In this document: one piece after another, positions 5,740 to 7,633 of the stretch
How the letters are laid out: the number at the start of each line of letters is the position of its first letter
Numbering within the stretch: position 1 is the stretch's first letter
Assembly: GCA_028821815.1 (NCBI GenBank)
Contig: JAPKEY010000070.1
Coordinates: forward strand, 1-7,633
Direction of reading: 5' to 3'
Length of the DNA stretch: 7,633 bases
Source: Candidatus Poseidoniales archaeon
GTDB lineage: Archaea; Thermoplasmatota; Poseidoniia; Poseidoniales; Thalassarchaeaceae
Program-made: the position numbers and the translations under genes
Notes under the pieces: generated by a model
What the model was told of the DNA's origin: nothing
What the model saw: only the letters and a program-made list of their open reading frames with translations
Database searches by the model: none

Positions 5740-6864
5740 ATGGGTGATGTTGATTCAGGTCATGCAGTTGAAATTAAACTCCGCTGGCCACCGTTTGATC
5801 CGAATACAGTACTTGCCTCAGAGTTACCTGTAGCCTGCGAATATTTTCGACTCACAGAGGATACAGAAACACCATGTGCAGTACAGATTGGTAACAAATC
5901 AGGATTTCACATCCACCGTAATATTCTGCATTTATCATCAGGGCTATCTGATTGTCTGGATTGGGTCACTCTATCTAATCAAATACCGGGGCGAGTCGAA
6001 CGAGAGCGAAAAGGCTGGTTTCTTTCACCAAGTAAAATGCATCGAAAATCCCGCCGTTTAATTCCATTTGCAGTGATTGGAATTATCGCATCTTTGGCAG
6101 TGCATGCCTTTGAACCCGCACTCGTAAATTGGGGTTGGGTAGATGGGTCATTTGCAGGAAGTGTTCGGCTTGGGTTGCTCGATTATCCAGTTCTCCTACT
6201 CATCTTTATGCCGGTATTCTTTATTCCAATAATGATGCGATTGATAGCTAGTGTATGGGATTTCAGACGAACGAGAAAATTCCGCACGAATTTGCCCATT
6301 AATCCAACGATTATTGTGCAAGATGATGATTGTACATCTGATGAAATTACAGTACAAATTGATTTCACTGAAATACGCGATGATTGGATTTCTGCTCAGG
6401 CTCGAGTCCATGTTGGTTTATTGAATCCAAGGCGACCGATGCTACTCCATGCACTGGGTCGAAAGGAAGGGCAGCAAAACCCACCAGGGATTTCTACGCC
6501 ACTGACTATTCGACAGTATGCGATTTCTGAATTGGGAACTGGATTTGGTGAATCGACACCACTTGAAGGCCCCGATACCAAGCGTCTTTTCCTTTCACCA
6601 CTACCAGTTCAACGCAGTGGCCTCCCCTCTACAATTTCTTTTCAAGGTGACACAGTTTCTCTTTCATTGCCTGATGGTGATTGGCCTGGGAGTGAGTATC
6701 ATCCCCTCTTTGCCACTCACTGGGAACTCATTATTCGAGTTGAAAGAAAACAGAATGGTCCCTTAATTTTTGTCAATCCTCTCATCATGAAACACGATGG
6801 TCGAGCTTGTAATATCACGCAAATACCGATTCAATCAGGGCGCAGCGAAATGGCGGACAGTTGA
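5740..6864 (+). CDS. unrecognised protein with two membrane segments
   Basis: I do not recognise this 374-residue protein. It has a 105-residue N-terminal domain, two hydrophobic segments (about 107-125 and 148-172) joined by a short polar loop (126-147), and a 200-residue C-terminal region rich in predicted beta strands. Basic clusters before the first segment (HRKSRR, 101-106) and after the second (DFRRTRK, 174-180) predict that both termini face the cytoplasm and the loop faces outward. There is no signal peptide and no catalytic motif I can name. The C-terminal region has acidic (DDDCTSDE, 195-202) and proline-rich stretches. Its start is firmly set by GAGGTG 5 bases upstream, overlapping the stop of the reductase-family gene, so it is made together with that enzyme and may share an envelope role. 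A-T content appears higher than in topA. Confidence 0.75.
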   Translation: MGDVDSGHAVEIKLRWPPFDPNTVLASELPVACEYFRLTEDTETPCAVQIGNKSGFHIHRNILHLSSGLSDCLDWVTLSNQIPGRVERERKGWFLSPSKMHRKSRRLIPFAVIGIIASLAVHAFEPALVNWGWVDGSFAGSVRLGLLDYPVLLLIFMPVFFIPIMMRLIASVWDFRRTRKFRTNLPINPTIIVQDDDCTSDEITVQIDFTEIRDDWISAQARVHVGLLNPRRPMLLHALGRKEGQQNPPGISTPLTIRQYAISELGTGFGESTPLEGPDTKRLFLSPLPVQRSGLPSTISFQGDTVSLSLPDGDWPGSEYHPLFATHWELIIRVERKQNGPLIFVNPLIMKHDGRACNITQIPIQSGRSEMADS

Positions 6865-6889
6865 TGTTGTGTATCAACCTCGCAAGACT

Positions 6890-7633
6890 ATGAGGCGGAG
6901 TTGGCTCGCACTTATTCTCACTACACTGATGCTTTCATCGGGTTGTCTTGGAATATTGGGTGGCGATGATACTTCAGATCCAGATGTAAAAGATATGGGT
7001 CAGCCACCTGATTTTTCGGTGAATGAAAATGGTCCCTTTACGCACGATGAAAATGTAATAATCAGTGGTAATTTTGAGGATGAAAACATTGCTACAGTCG
7101 TAATTGAAGGGTCAATGGCTAATGGCGCTATATTACGTCAAAGCGTTACTGATTCCACATCATTTGTGCTTGACTTTGGCCGCTTGCCTTCAGGGACACA
7201 TAGTGTCATAATTACAGCAACCGACGAAAATGGTCTTGCAGATGTATCCGTGTTTTCCATCATCGTTCAGAATCCCCCTGAAGACCCAGTGACAATCTCA
7301 GCCTTCCCACCTGTGCTGTATGTGGAAAGTGGGGAATCTACAATTGCTAGGGCCAAAATTGTACATTCTGCCTTAAACACCTGTTCGGGAATTTGGGAAG
7401 ATGAACTTGGACGTGTTCAAACCGTTGCAATTTCGGGTGAATACGCTGCAGTTTCATTGGGTGAAGTTGATTCGTCATTCAATGGGACATTCACAATTTC
7501 ATGTGGAAGTTCAGATGTCACAACTGATAGTACAGCTGTATACGTATTCGTGTTCACCGAAGAAAACCCAGATCTTGATGGTGATGGGATACCCGATGAT
7601 GCAGATCGTTGTGTGGAGAGCAGTGTAGCATTC
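6890..7633 (+). CDS. secreted lipoprotein with Ca-binding repeat (3' truncated)
   Basis: The frame is open for 248 codons to the window edge, so the C-terminus is missing. MRRSW and a hydrophobic stretch (5-15) followed by LSSGC form a lipoprotein-type signal peptide, with Cys19 the likely lipid-anchored first residue of the mature protein. A flexible acidic linker (24-38) follows, then a beta-sandwich region of Ig/PKD-like character (about 40-128, with SGTHSVIITATDENG resembling such domains) and a second one (about 132-224) with Cys165 and Cys205 that could form a disulfide. Residues 228-241, DLDGDGIPDDADRC, match a thrombospondin type 3 calcium-binding repeat; more copies probably follow. 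The protein should be exposed on the cell surface; its ligand is unknown. ATG 6890 is chosen; GTG 6869 would extend the basic N-terminus by seven residues. Neither has a clear ribosome site. It follows the membrane-protein gene by 25 bases. Confidence 0.8.
   Translation, partial: MRRSWLALILTTLMLSSGCLGILGGDDTSDPDVKDMGQPPDFSVNENGPFTHDENVIISGNFEDENIATVVIEGSMANGAILRQSVTDSTSFVLDFGRLPSGTHSVIITATDENGLADVSVFSIIVQNPPEDPVTISAFPPVLYVESGESTIARAKIVHSALNTCSGIWEDELGRVQTVAISGEYAAVSLGEVDSSFNGTFTISCGSSDVTTDSTAVYVFVFTEENPDLDGDGIPDDADRCVESSVAF

Noticed and set aside
1..7633. tRNA, rRNA, CRISPR, insertion sequence or defence system
   Set aside because: No cloverleaf-like arms, regularly spaced repeats, transposase motifs or flanking terminal repeats were seen; all long frames are explained by the listed genes.

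Overview
The window suggests a marine planktonic euryarchaeon, most likely Marine Group II (Poseidoniales) or a close Thermoplasmatota relative. This is inferred from the mix of genes: an archaeal-type geranylgeranyl reductase-family flavoenzyme, a CcmE with the archaeal CXXXY heme motif instead of HXXXY, GGTG/GAGGTG Shine-Dalgarno sites, and a secreted lipoprotein carrying a calcium-binding 'DxDGDGxxDDxDxC' repeat. No rRNA or other marker settles the lineage, and no database search was possible.

Layout. A minus-strand pair occupies the left side: pyrD (class 2, quinone-linked dihydroorotate dehydrogenase, 465-1574), followed four bases later by ccmE (heme chaperone for cytochrome c maturation, 86-460, probable TTG start). 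Both products work at the respiratory membrane. Bases 1-85 lie downstream of ccmE and cannot be assigned. A 56-base divergent spacer separates pyrD from a plus-strand gene for an unrecognised 134-residue protein (1631-2035). Between this gene and topA are two structures that respond to negative supercoiling: a 20-base alternating purine-pyrimidine tract (2010-2029) and a perfect 8-bp hairpin (2036-2054).

The plus strand then reads as one compact series. topA (2133-4475) encodes a type IA topoisomerase whose zinc-ribbon tail is replaced by repeated helical modules and a lysine-rich end. Next come a geranylgeranyl reductase-family flavoprotein (4522-5730), an unknown protein with two membrane segments (5740-6864) whose ribosome site overlaps the preceding stop codon, and a lipoprotein gene (6890-7633) that runs off the window. 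Spacings of 46, 9 and 25 bases suggest shared transcription, at least for the last three.

The genes do not form one obvious pathway. The right-hand part has an envelope theme (lipid saturation, membrane protein, surface lipoprotein) and the left-hand pair a respiratory theme. I found no tRNA, rRNA, CRISPR, insertion sequence or defence system. The most interesting points are the CXXXY CcmE, the zinc-less TopA tail, and the supercoil-sensitive DNA just upstream of the topoisomerase gene.
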